Shown here one piece after another: positions 44,201 to 52,645 of a stretch of DNA of 64,000 bases (position 1 is the first letter of the stretch; each line of letters opens with the position of its first letter). The stretch comes from CAYYAQ01 sp964469555 (lineage in GTDB: Bacteria; Planctomycetota; UBA1135; UBA2386), in NCBI GenBank assembly GCA_964469555.1, contig CAYYAQ010000003.1, forward strand, positions 1 to 64,000, in the 5' to 3' direction. Position numbers and translations under genes: made by a program. The notes beneath the pieces are model-generated. The model had not been told where the DNA came from. It did not search any database and saw only the letters and a list, made by a program, of their open reading frames with translations.

Positions 44201-44530
44201 ATGAGTGCGGATGACGACAGCGTGTTCCTCGTCCTGTGCACCGCACCGGAGAATGAGGCTGCCACTCTCGCCGATCAACTCCTCGAGGAGAGACTCGCTG
44301 CGTGCGTCAACCTCATCGGACCGATGACTTCGCGGTACCGTTGGGAAGGTCGGATCGAGGAGGGAAGGGAGATGCTCCTCCTCCTCAAGACGACGGCGGG
44401 AAAGAAGTCCGCTCTGCGGCGTCGCATCGTCGACCTGCATAGCTACTCGGTTCCCGAGGTGCTCGAGTTCGCGGTGGACTCGGGATTGCCGGCGTACCTG
44501 GGCTGGGTCGCTGATTCTTGCGAAAGCTGA
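44201..44530 (+). CDS. cutA: CutA1-type divalent-ion tolerance protein
   Basis: A 109-residue trimeric ferredoxin-like protein of the CutA1 family; its cellular role is unsettled. Family motifs are complete: LCTAPENEAATLADQLLEER, LAACVNLIGPMTSRYRWEG, EEGREMLLLLKTT, LHSYSVPEVLEFAVDSG and YLGWV. ATG 44201 matches the family N-terminus, with GGAAAG upstream. It sits in an operon-like run between a metallophosphoesterase and a DASS transporter. Confidence 0.95.
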   Translation: MSADDDSVFLVLCTAPENEAATLADQLLEERLAACVNLIGPMTSRYRWEGRIEEGREMLLLLKTTAGKKSALRRRIVDLHSYSVPEVLEFAVDSGLPAYLGWVADSCES

Positions 44531-44540
44531 CAGTCGAGCC

Positions 44541-46136
44541 GTGCCGAAACCCGACGATTTCACGCCGAGTCACCGCGAGGCCGAGATCGTCGACGTCCAT
44601 CCTGCACGGCTCCTCCTGGGCCTGATCGTGGCGGGGGTCCTCGGTTTCGCGAGCCTCTACTTGCCATTCCCGAGCGATGTGAATGTGACAGTCGGCGGTC
44701 TCGCGGTCGGCGTGACCGTGCTCACGGCCTGGTGTTGGCTGACCCGCTGCCTGCCGATGGCGCCGTCTTCGCTGATTCCGCTGGCGGCGTTCCCGTTGCT
44801 CGGGGTCAGCAACACAAAGTCCGTCGCCACGTCCTACGCCCACCCGATCCTCTGGCTGTTCTTCGGTGGATTCATCCTCGCCATGGCCATCGAGCGATGG
44901 GGCCTGCACCGCCGACTCGCGTTGCACATCATCTCGCGCATCGGACTCCGTCCGCGGCGTCTCGTGCTCGGGTTCATCGTCTCCGGGTTGTTCCTCTCGA
45001 TGTGGATCAGCAACACCGCGACGAGTCTGATGCTGCTTCCCATCGGTGTCGCGCTGATCGACCGGATCCGGCGGTTGGGCGTGTTGGGAGAAGCCGCATG
45101 CAAACGTCTTTCCACCGCGTTGCTCCTGGGATTGGCGTACGGGTGCTCTCTCGGGGGGATGGCGACTCCGATCGGAACGGCGCCGAACTTGCTCTTCCTC
45201 GCGAACTACCAGGAAGCCGTGTCCCCGACCGCGCCGGACTTCTCGTTCCCTCAGTGGATCATGCTGATGTTGCCGATCGCGCTCCTCTTCGGCGTGGTCA
45301 TCTGGATCAGTCTCGTCTTCTTCACGTTCAAGCTTCCGAAGGGAGACAAGAAGTCGGGTCAGTTGATCAAAGAGGAATTGCAAGCCCTGCCGCGACTCAC
45401 GGTCGCTGAGAAGCGGTTGATGCTCGTGTTCGGCGTCACCGTGATTCTCTGGGTGACGCGCAAGGACGTGCCGCTATCCGCCGGCAACGTGATACCTGGG
45501 TGGGCGACGCTTCTCGGTTTCACGGGGGAGTCGAAGAACTTCGTGCAGGACGGGTCGATCGCCGTGCTCATGGCAATCCTCACGTTCTTCATCCCGTCGG
45601 CGGGACGCGGCAGTCCGCCGCTGATGGACTGGAAGACGGCGCGTGGGCTGCCGTTCGACATCCTGTTCTTGCTCGGTGGGGGCATCGCGATCGCCGCCGT
45701 GCTCCAGCAGAGCGGGGTGTCTGCTGCGATGGCGAACGTCTTGAAGCCGATCGTCGAGAACGTTCATCCGTTCCTCGCGGTGGTCCTGACGATTACGATG
45801 ATGACGTTCCTCACCGAGGTCACGAGCAACACGGCGACGACGGCGCTCATGCTCCCGATCCTCTCCGTGACGAGCGTCGCGGCTGGCCTCGATCCACGGT
45901 TGCTGATGCTGCCAGCGACGCTCGCGGCGTCGTGCGCGTTCATGCTGCCGATCGCGACACCTCCCAACGCAGTGGTGTTCGCGTCTGGTCGGTTGAAGAT
46001 GGGGGAGATGGCCCGCGCGGGCTTCCTGCTCAATCTCATCAGCATCGCGCTGCTCAGTCTCGCCACGTGGTGGATTTTGGTTCCCGCCCTCGGTATCGAG
46101 CCCAAAGTCGTTCCCGAATGGTGGTTACGACGATAG
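44541..46136 (+). CDS. DASS-family sodium/dicarboxylate or sulfate symporter
   Basis: A 531-residue membrane transporter of the divalent anion:Na+ symporter family. Both SNT signature loops are present: MWISNTATSLMLLP and LTEVTSNTATTALMLPI. Also seen are GGMATPIGTAPNLLFL and CAFMLPIATPPNAVVF, which line the substrate and sodium sites. About 11-12 helices are visible. A cytoplasmic loop (about 265-300) is Lys/Glu-rich. The GTG start at 44541 is 10 bases after cutA. Likely substrates are succinate, malate or citrate, but sulfate cannot be excluded. Confidence 0.92.
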   Translation: MPKPDDFTPSHREAEIVDVHPARLLLGLIVAGVLGFASLYLPFPSDVNVTVGGLAVGVTVLTAWCWLTRCLPMAPSSLIPLAAFPLLGVSNTKSVATSYAHPILWLFFGGFILAMAIERWGLHRRLALHIISRIGLRPRRLVLGFIVSGLFLSMWISNTATSLMLLPIGVALIDRIRRLGVLGEAACKRLSTALLLGLAYGCSLGGMATPIGTAPNLLFLANYQEAVSPTAPDFSFPQWIMLMLPIALLFGVVIWISLVFFTFKLPKGDKKSGQLIKEELQALPRLTVAEKRLMLVFGVTVILWVTRKDVPLSAGNVIPGWATLLGFTGESKNFVQDGSIAVLMAILTFFIPSAGRGSPPLMDWKTARGLPFDILFLLGGGIAIAAVLQQSGVSAAMANVLKPIVENVHPFLAVVLTITMMTFLTEVTSNTATTALMLPILSVTSVAAGLDPRLLMLPATLAASCAFMLPIATPPNAVVFASGRLKMGEMARAGFLLNLISIALLSLATWWILVPALGIEPKVVPEWWLRR

Positions 46137-46224
46137 AGCGTGTGGGGAGGTAAAGCTCTCGGCCCCGAGTGTCGATGAGAACACCAGGTACCCCCAAACC
46201 CCCCATACCGCCGAGATTTCCCCC

Positions 46225-47646
46225 ATGGTCCTGATCGCTGCCGCGTTGGCTCTCACCCTTTGGCAGGAGCCGCAAGCCGGCACCCAGAAGAAACCACCAC
46301 CGAAGGATGTCATCCATCTGGTGGGGGGCGAAGAGTTCGTTGGGACGATCCTCAAGCGAGTCGGCAACTACATCGAGATCAAGCTCGACCAGGGCACGAT
46401 CGTCGGTTTCGAGCGTTCGCGGGTGTCCTTGATTTCTCGCGGCGCCGTACAGCCCGCGGCCACGAAGTCAGTTCTCGGTCCCCGGGATGAGTGGTACCTC
46501 CTCCACGATGCGAAGGGCATGAGCGCTGGCTACATGCACAGCCTGGTGCAGGTCGACAAGGACGGTTCCGCGCACATCAGCGAGGAGTGGTATTTCACGT
46601 CGCGCCGAGGACGCATTCAGGTCACCGTGCTCGAGACCGTCGATTCCGACCTACAGCCCCGGAAGAGCTTCTACCACGAGCGGGTGCTCTCGGACGACGA
46701 TCGACTCGTATCCGAGCGGCTGCTCAATGCGGAAGTTGCCGGATCGCACATCATCGTCCAGCGGCGCAGCTTGAAGGGTCGAAAAGAGCAGAAGTACCGT
46801 TTCGCCGAGACAGCGAAGTTCCCGCTCAGCTACCGTGAACAGCTACGTCAGTCGCGGGAGACGGAACTCGTCACGGCGAACCAGGAGCTCTTTGACTCGA
46901 GGACCGGTGAGTTTCGGATCTGGAACGCTTCCAGTGTTCCGCGTCGCAATGTCGAGATCGCGGGCAGGGAGGTCCAGGTGCGCGAACTCACGATGAACGA
47001 CGGGACGGGAGCGAATACCGAGTGGATCGATGCCCACCATCAGGTGGTGCGGCGCGAGGTCAACGGTGCATCGCTCGTCGCCGTGCGCGTGAGCAAGGCG
47101 CGGGCACTTCGTGCGGTTGTGAGCCGCGGCCCGACCGGACACGACCCCGCGATCGTGGCAACGGAGACCGGTGACATGGCCCTGTGGTTGCCGAACCCGA
47201 TCTGGCGGGCCGGTCGACCGGACGCGAACTGTGTTACGCTCGAAGCCCGGTTGTACAACGGCAAGGCGATGCTGCTGCCGTTGGACCAGGTCCCGGCGAA
47301 TGTCCAACTCGAGACCGCTGTCGATCTCATCGTGCGTTGGTTGAAACTCTCGATCGGGAAGGGGATCAAGGTGCGGAAGCGCGAAGCGATGCAGGTCCAG
47401 CGCGTCCCGGCGATTCGCTTGAATCTCGCGTGGTCAGCGACCGGCGAGGGGAGATCGGTGCCGTGGCGAGGCGTTTGCGACGTGTTCCGCGTGCGCGGCA
47501 AGTACGCGGCCCTGTTCTGCTCCGCGCCGCTCGAGACGTTCGACGACCTGGATGGCGACTTCCGACGCATCTTGCGGACCGTGCAGCTCGACAGCCAGGA
47601 CATTGAACCCGTGCAGCAGGGTCCGTTGGCTCAGCGGAGAAGGTAG
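46225..47646 (+). CDS. Exported protein of unknown function
   Basis: A 473-residue protein with a short hydrophobic start (MVLIAAALALTLWQEPQAG) that looks like a signal peptide. A small SH3/Sm-like strand set follows (VIHLVGGEEFVGTILKRVG, NYIEIKLDQGTIVGF). The remainder is beta-rich with no cysteine cluster: EWYLLHDAKGMSAGYMHSLV, GSAHISEEWYFTSRRGRIQV and a C-terminal CDVFRVRGKYAALFCSAP. The 'GEEFVGTILK' start resembles membrane-associated or LSm-like domains seen in many planctomycete exported proteins. No enzyme motif is recognised. It is in a single-gene setting, converging with comM. Confidence 0.6.
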   Translation: MVLIAAALALTLWQEPQAGTQKKPPPKDVIHLVGGEEFVGTILKRVGNYIEIKLDQGTIVGFERSRVSLISRGAVQPAATKSVLGPRDEWYLLHDAKGMSAGYMHSLVQVDKDGSAHISEEWYFTSRRGRIQVTVLETVDSDLQPRKSFYHERVLSDDDRLVSERLLNAEVAGSHIIVQRRSLKGRKEQKYRFAETAKFPLSYREQLRQSRETELVTANQELFDSRTGEFRIWNASSVPRRNVEIAGREVQVRELTMNDGTGANTEWIDAHHQVVRREVNGASLVAVRVSKARALRAVVSRGPTGHDPAIVATETGDMALWLPNPIWRAGRPDANCVTLEARLYNGKAMLLPLDQVPANVQLETAVDLIVRWLKLSIGKGIKVRKREAMQVQRVPAIRLNLAWSATGEGRSVPWRGVCDVFRVRGKYAALFCSAPLETFDDLDGDFRRILRTVQLDSQDIEPVQQGPLAQRRR

Positions 47647-47715
47647 CGGGTCAGAGAGCAGCGACTCCCCCGGGGTTGGTCCCTCACGGCTCGCGGAGTC
47701 CAGGTCCTCGACGCT

Positions 47716-49236
47716 TCAGGTAATCGACCCGTAGCCGCGCAGTCGCGCTGCCGCGTGGATGTCCGGAATCAGGACGTTGTCGCGGTCGTCGAGGTCCGCG
47801 ATCGTGCGGGCGATACGCAGCAATCGCACGCGCGCGCGCCCAGACATCGAGTGGATGCGGAGGACGTCTTCGACCGCGTGGCGGATGTCGTCGCTGGTTC
47901 CGACCGCGTCTTCGAGCGCGGCATCGCGCAACCGTCCGTTGGGCCAGGCGGGGCAGCGCCGATTCCTTTGCCGCTGCCGGTCGACGGCGACCAGGACCCG
48001 ATCTCTCACGTGAGCGGTGGACCATTTTGGATCGCTGGGACGGTGCAGCTCGGAGGGCGGTAGCGCAGGCACTTCGATCTGCAGATCCAGGCGGTCGAGC
48101 AACGGCCCCGAGATGCGGGATCGGTAGCGCTGCCGCTGTCCCGGGTTGCAGACGCAGGGTCTCTGCCCGTGTCCGTGGTACCCACACTGGCACGGGTTCA
48201 TCGCGCAGACGAGCAGGAAGTCCGCGGGCATCGTCACCGTCTGGCGCACCCGACCGATGGTCAGTTGGCCGTCTTCGAGCGGCTGGCGTAGTCCCTCGAG
48301 CACTTCCCGACGGAACTCCGGAAGCTCGTCGAGGAAGAGCACGCCGTGTTGTGCGAGGGTCACTTCGCCGGGTCGAGGATCGGTGCCGCCGCCGAGCAAG
48401 CTGGCGCTGCTGCTCGTGTGGTGGGGGCAGCGCACTGGCCGCCGGGTGTGGTCGGGCAGTGAGCCGTTGCCACGGCAGCTCACGGTGTGGATCTTCAGCA
48501 CATCGAGAGCCTCCTCCTCTGTCGTCGGGGGCAGCAGTCCTGGGAGCCGTTGCACGAGCGCGGTCTTGCCAGAACCGGGAGGACCGACCATGAGCAGGTT
48601 GTGTCGACCGGAGGCTGCGACCATCATCGCGGTCTTGGGGGTTTCGTGGCCGCGGATGTCGGCGAGATCCTGGTACCCGAGGGACGATCGCGCACTCGGT
48701 GGCTCCGCCGGTTGGATCTTCGCCTCGCCGCGCAGGAAGCGGAGTGCGTCCCGCAGTGTGGTCACCCCGTAGGATCGCACGCCGGGCACCAGGGCCGCCA
48801 CGCGCGCGCTGGTGGTATCCGTGAGCAGATGGGTCCAACCCCGTTCTCGCGCGGCCAGGGCCACCGACACCACTCCAGGCGTCGGGAGGATGTCTCCACT
48901 CAGAGAAACTTCGCCGACTGCGGCGAGTACCGATGGCGAGTCGAATTGGCCGTTCGCTGCGGCGAGTCCCAGTGCCATCGGCAGATCGAATCCGCTGCCG
49001 GTCTTGCGGACGGTGGCCGGGGTGAAGTTGATCGTCGGAACTCCCCTTGGTGGCGGGATTCCCTGCGCGCCGAAGGCACCGAGGATGCGGTAGTACGCCT
49101 CGCGCACTCCGGCGTCGGCGAGGCCGAGAATGCGGGGTGTTCCCGTGCCATTTTGGAGAGAAACCTCCAGTACGACGGGAACTGCGTCGACGCCGCGGAT
49201 GGCGCCGCAGCCGATCTTGACCGGTTGGATGGGCAT
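47716..49236 (-). CDS. comM: ComM-family AAA+ ATPase (Mg-chelatase-like, transformation helicase)
   Basis: A 506-residue YifB/ComM protein. In naturally competent bacteria ComM is a helicase that extends incoming DNA during recombination. The start at 49236 (MPIQPVKIGCGAIRG) has AGGGG upstream and drops a long spurious extension. The N-terminal Lon-S5-like domain includes VRKTGSGFDLPMALGLA and GEVSLSGDI. The AAA+ core has Walker A VGPPGSGKTALVQRLP, the HHTSSSASLLGGG loop, Walker B GVLFLDELPEF and the zinc-like MNPCQCGYHGH ... CVC. The C-terminal YRSRISGPLLDRLDLQIEVP and SGRARVRLLRIARTIADL complete it. Together with pilT, pilB and a secretin it hints at DNA uptake ability. Confidence 0.94.
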   Translation of the reverse strand: MPIQPVKIGCGAIRGVDAVPVVLEVSLQNGTGTPRILGLADAGVREAYYRILGAFGAQGIPPPRGVPTINFTPATVRKTGSGFDLPMALGLAAANGQFDSPSVLAAVGEVSLSGDILPTPGVVSVALAARERGWTHLLTDTTSARVAALVPGVRSYGVTTLRDALRFLRGEAKIQPAEPPSARSSLGYQDLADIRGHETPKTAMMVAASGRHNLLMVGPPGSGKTALVQRLPGLLPPTTEEEALDVLKIHTVSCRGNGSLPDHTRRPVRCPHHTSSSASLLGGGTDPRPGEVTLAQHGVLFLDELPEFRREVLEGLRQPLEDGQLTIGRVRQTVTMPADFLLVCAMNPCQCGYHGHGQRPCVCNPGQRQRYRSRISGPLLDRLDLQIEVPALPPSELHRPSDPKWSTAHVRDRVLVAVDRQRQRNRRCPAWPNGRLRDAALEDAVGTSDDIRHAVEDVLRIHSMSGRARVRLLRIARTIADLDDRDNVLIPDIHAAARLRGYGSIT

Positions 49237-49326
49237 GCTCTTTCGCCCCTCCGGTGGTCTGGAGTGTCCAAAAGTGTCGCCGAGTTGGGGACTTTCCGCA
49301 TCTTTCGGATGCGCTACGCTTGAGTT

Positions 49327-49581
49327 GTGAAGGTCGCCAACCTCGAAACCATCCTGCTCGAACAAGACATCGCCGAGCGTGCCGATCTCTACTGCTTGTC
49401 GTGCCGCCGTCGATTGGCTGGTGTGATGCTCGCGGATCGTTTCGCCGAGAACGGAGATCCCGAGGCCGCGCTCTCGGTATCGCTGTTGTCCGAAGACCTG
49501 CGCGACTTCCAGCAGGAACGCGGCAGCGTCAGCCTCACGTGCGGCTGCAGCATCCGCTCGACGTTCCACCTGCTCTCGTAG
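49327..49581 (+). CDS. Small protein with CxxC and CxC pairs, unknown
   Basis: An 84-residue reading frame divergent from comM, starting with GTG 49327. It contains YCLSC near residue 25 and LTCGCS near residue 73, four cysteines able to bind one zinc. The middle is acidic and helical (FAENGDPEAALSVSLLSEDL). No clear ribosome-binding site is seen. Amino-acid make-up and third-position GC look coding. I do not recognise a family; it could be a small zinc protein or a chance frame. Confidence 0.5.
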   Translation: MKVANLETILLEQDIAERADLYCLSCRRRLAGVMLADRFAENGDPEAALSVSLLSEDLRDFQQERGSVSLTCGCSIRSTFHLLS

Positions 49582-49595
49582 CCTCTCCCGGCGGG

Positions 49596-49955
49596 TCAGG
49601 CCTGCGTGAGGGTGCAGGTGATCTTCTGGATCGCTCCGATTCCGGCGCGGGAGTCCGGATGGAAGCTCTTGATCCGGTGGAGGTGGGCGATCGACTCACC
49701 CCGCAAGGTCTCTTCGCCGAATACCGCCACCACCAGATCTTCGTCCACGCTGTGAAGCCGACGGATCAGGTCCCTCGCCCGTCCGGTCGCGACGTCCGGA
49801 GTGATCACGATCAGCGCGTGGCCTCCGCGCTCGAGGAAGAGCGATTGCGCACCGGCGATGGTCGTGGTGGCGTCGACGGTGAATCCGATCGCGTCGAGGT
49901 TTTGACACAGGTTGGTGGCCGTTTCCAGCTCGTTGGCGAGCACCAGGAGGTTCAT
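49596..49955 (-). CDS. Pseudo-receiver (REC-like) domain protein lacking the phosphorylation site
   Basis: A 119-residue single-domain protein with the alternating strand-helix pattern of a response regulator receiver: MNLLVLANELETATNLCQNL, GFTVDATTTIAGAQSLF, GHALIVITPDVATGRARDLI, DEDLVVAVFGEETL. Aligning by eye, the acidic pair after strand 1 is A-N and the phospho-acceptor position is threonine (VITPD). It therefore probably cannot be phosphorylated in the usual way. No output domain and no kinase nearby. It converges with the small Cys protein, 14 bases apart. Confidence 0.6.
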   Translation of the reverse strand: MNLLVLANELETATNLCQNLDAIGFTVDATTTIAGAQSLFLERGGHALIVITPDVATGRARDLIRRLHSVDEDLVVAVFGEETLRGESIAHLHRIKSFHPDSRAGIGAIQKITCTLTQA

Positions 49956-50133
49956 CTGCTGGGTACATCGGCAATTGAGATCGGCGACTGTCTAGGAAAT
50001 CGACGGCCCCTCCTCGGGTTTCCCACCCCGAAGCGGTCGGGTTCGGCGAGCGTGATCTCGTCGTCGTTCGCACGGGCGGTTTCGTCTCTCGCGATAGCTG
50101 TCCACGATTCCGGAGACGCGAGGTGCGCGCGTG

Positions 50134-51084
50134 TCAGAGGATCGCCTTCAGCGCGGTCGTGTCGATGTTGGCTCCGCAGAGCACGATGACGACATCCTTG
50201 CCCGCCAATCGATCCCTTTCGGCGAGGAACGCTGCGACGGCCACAGCTGCCGCCCCTTCGATTATCGTGTGATGCCGCGACACCGTCTCGCGCAGCGCGT
50301 CGCGGATCTCGTCTTCGGAGACCAGCACGAATTGGTCGATCGCCTCACGGCACATCTCGAACGTGATCGCGTCGGACTCCACGCCGCCAGCCGTTCCGTC
50401 CGAGAGCGTCGGCTCCGACGGCAGGTCCAGGAGCTCGCCTGCCTCGAGCGATGCGTGCATCACGGCGGAGTTGCGCGGGGACGCCCCGACGATCGAAATG
50501 TCCCGATCCAACGCGTGGAGGTATCCGCCCACTCCCGAGATCAGGCCGCCGCCGCCGACGGCGATGAACACCGCGTCGACATTGTCGAACTGCTGTTCGA
50601 GTTCGCGCCCGATCGTGCCCTGGCCCGCGACGATCATCGGATCGTTGTAGGGCGAGATGTAGATGAGGTCGTGTTCCCGCGCGTGGGCCCGCGCCGCCTC
50701 TTCGGCTCGGATGCAGTCGTCGCCCGCGCACCGGACCTCCGTGCCGAACGACCGGATCGCGTCCAGCTTGGCCGGAACCGCGTTCTTTGGGGCGAAGATG
50801 AGCGACGGGCAACCGAGCTCAGCCGCCCCTCTGGCGACAGCCGCGCCGTGGTTGCCGGTGGAGGCGGCGACGACTCCCCGTGCCCGCGCGGCGTAGTCGA
50901 TCGTGAGGAGCTTGTTCATCGCCCCCCGGAACTTGAACGAGCCGGTGTGCTGATGGTTCTCCATCTTCAGGTGCACGCGGCAGTTGCCGGCGTCGCTGAG
51001 CCAGGGGGAGTGCTCGACCTTGGTCCGGTGCACGAAGGGGTCGATTCGGCTGTCGGCGGCGAGGACCTCGGCGTGGATGTCCAT
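50134..51084 (-). CDS. PLP-dependent threonine/serine dehydratase (serine racemase-like)
   Basis: A 316-residue fold-type II PLP enzyme. It carries the lysine motif HTGSFKFRGAMNKL, ASTGNHGAAVARGAAELG, the glycine loop VGGGGLISGVGG for the PLP phosphate, and FVLVSEDEIRDALRETVSRH with GAAAVAVAAFLAE. The protein ends without a regulatory ACT domain, as in catabolic TdcB or serine racemase. The internal ATG at 51084 is chosen because the upstream 29 residues do not fit the family. A product of 2-oxobutyrate or pyruvate plus ammonia is expected. Confidence 0.9.
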   Translation of the reverse strand: MDIHAEVLAADSRIDPFVHRTKVEHSPWLSDAGNCRVHLKMENHQHTGSFKFRGAMNKLLTIDYAARARGVVAASTGNHGAAVARGAAELGCPSLIFAPKNAVPAKLDAIRSFGTEVRCAGDDCIRAEEAARAHAREHDLIYISPYNDPMIVAGQGTIGRELEQQFDNVDAVFIAVGGGGLISGVGGYLHALDRDISIVGASPRNSAVMHASLEAGELLDLPSEPTLSDGTAGGVESDAITFEMCREAIDQFVLVSEDEIRDALRETVSRHHTIIEGAAAVAVAAFLAERDRLAGKDVVIVLCGANIDTTALKAIL

Positions 51085-51160
51085 GGTTGGCAGCCTACCT
51101 GAGAGCTTGTCCGATCCCCGCGGGATCTTTGTCGGTTCCGGATTGATCGGCCCGGCGACG

Positions 51161-51436
51161 GTGATCGTCAAGAACGGTGATCATTACGCGTTCTTCCGGG
51201 GCAAGGGCGCCCACCAGCCGGCGCGTTGTCGCGTCCCGGCGCAGACGAACAAGACGTTCAAGGCCTGGGACAACAACCTCCAATTCAACGGCCAAAACCG
51301 CGTCCGCCAGGTCGAGTGGCTGCAGAGGAAGGTCCTCGAGAACAAGCAGGAGGGCGTAGAGGTGCTACCGCACCAAGTAGCATCATTTCCCCCGCGGGAA
51401 GAGATCCCGCGAGGAGATTCGAGCGTTTTGGGGAGA
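51161..51436 (+). other. Coding-like stretch ahead of the DegT gene without clean gene boundaries
   Basis: From GTG 51161 the plus frame shows strong third-position GC and residues unlike random high-GC frames (IVKNGDHYAFFRGKGAHQP, then NLQFNGQNRVRQVEWLQRK). The bias fades at about 51356. No stop follows in frame, so it runs into the DegT-family gene. A TAG in another frame at 51357-51359 falls exactly where the coding bias ends. It may be a short gene with a frameshift, a remnant, or an N-terminal extension of the next protein. No family recognised. A hairpin follows at 51393-51411. Confidence 0.35.
51393..51411. other. Hairpin upstream of the DegT-family gene
   Basis: A perfect 7-bp stem CGCGGGA (51393-51399) and TCCCGCG (51405-51411), loop AGAGA, 26 bases before ATG 51437, overlapping a GAGGAG. 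It could act at the level of translation or as a weak terminator for the preceding stretch. Confidence 0.4.
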
Positions 51437-52645
51437 ATGGCGTGCGTGTTGGTTCGGAAGCAGATCGAGATCGCCCGCGCGGCGATGCTTCGGGAGTTGT
51501 GCAGTCCCGTTCTCGGGTCCGGGAACAGCCTGGGCCGGCGCATCGTGGAATCTTGGGGGGTGGAACCCGTGGTCGAGACCCTCTCCGTTCGCAGCGCGTT
51601 CGACCTGTATCTTGCGGAGCGCGATTGGTCTGTGGGATCGGAGATCGTCATGTCCGGCGCGAACGTTCCGGACATGACGATCATCGCCAAGCACCACGGG
51701 CTGCGTGTTCGCGCGGTCGACTTTGATCTCTGTGAGCTGGCGCCAAGCGCGGACGCGTTCGCGCAGGCGATCGGTGCGCGCACGCGCGCAGTCGTGTTCA
51801 CGCAGCTCTTCGGCGCCCTGGTCGACCTGACTCCGATTTCACGGCTCATCCGCGAACGCGACATCGATCTCGTCGAAGACGCGGCGCAGGCTTTCGATGG
51901 CAGCTATCGCGGATACCAACAAGCCACCGTGTCCATGTTCAGTTTCGGACCGATCAAGACCCTCACGGCGCTCGGCGGTGCCGTGTCGACGGTCCGCGAC
52001 CCGAAACTCGCTGACGCGATGAGAGAGCGACTTCGGCGGCAACCCGCAGCCTCGGCGCTCGCGTTCCGCAAGCGACTCGCCAAGTACATCGTGCTGACCA
52101 CCATGAGCAGGCCTTGGATCCTCGGCTTCATCTCCCGCCGTCTCGCTCGTCGTGGCCGCGATCTCGACGACCTCCTCTCCGAATCCGCTCGGAGCTTCGC
52201 CGGTCGTGATCTGATCTTCGCGATTCGGGAGCGACCGAGTCGACCGCAGCGAAGATTGCTGGCGCGTCGTCTGGCGGAAGCACACGTGACCGAGTTCCTG
52301 GCCCGGGCCGCGAAGGGCCGCCGGCTGGCCCAACGTCTCGGGGACCATGTAGACGTGCCGGGTCGTCCCGGCGTGGACCACGCGTACTGGGTGTTTCCCG
52401 TGCTGTGCGACAATCCTGGTGAACTCGTCGCCGCGCTACGGTCTCACGGATTCGACGCGACGCGACGCGCCACGCTCGCTCCGATCGGTGCGGGCCTGCC
52501 GCGGCTCGAACGCGACTTCGGGCGGCTCGTCTACCTTCCGTTCGCAGCTAGTTACACAGACGCGGACCTGGACCGACTCGCAGACGTGGTCGAGGTTCAC
52601 GCCCGCGCGCGCGTCATCCCCGGGTCGTACAGCGGCGCGGTGTGA
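51437..52645 (+). CDS. DegT/DnrJ/EryC1 (fold-type I PLP) aminotransferase-like protein
   Basis: A protein of about 402 residues. MSGANVPDMTIIAKHHGL, VVFTQLFGALVDLTPISRLI, LVEDAAQAFDGSYRG and MFSFGPIKTLTALGGAV match the substrate, PLP-ring and Schiff-base lysine regions of nucleotide-sugar aminotransferases. The C-terminal half has YWVFPVLCDNPGELVAALR and RRATLAPI. The start is uncertain: ATG 51437 has GGGGAG too close; TTG 51428 or GTG 51446 are alternatives. Its 3' end overlaps the convergent dehydrogenase gene by 49 bases. Members make amino sugars for surface glycans, which would fit the glycosyltransferase operon at 29141, but no sugar-nucleotide genes adjoin it. Confidence 0.8.
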   Translation: MACVLVRKQIEIARAAMLRELCSPVLGSGNSLGRRIVESWGVEPVVETLSVRSAFDLYLAERDWSVGSEIVMSGANVPDMTIIAKHHGLRVRAVDFDLCELAPSADAFAQAIGARTRAVVFTQLFGALVDLTPISRLIRERDIDLVEDAAQAFDGSYRGYQQATVSMFSFGPIKTLTALGGAVSTVRDPKLADAMRERLRRQPAASALAFRKRLAKYIVLTTMSRPWILGFISRRLARRGRDLDDLLSESARSFAGRDLIFAIRERPSRPQRRLLARRLAEAHVTEFLARAAKGRRLAQRLGDHVDVPGRPGVDHAYWVFPVLCDNPGELVAALRSHGFDATRRATLAPIGAGLPRLERDFGRLVYLPFAASYTDADLDRLADVVEVHARARVIPGSYSGAV

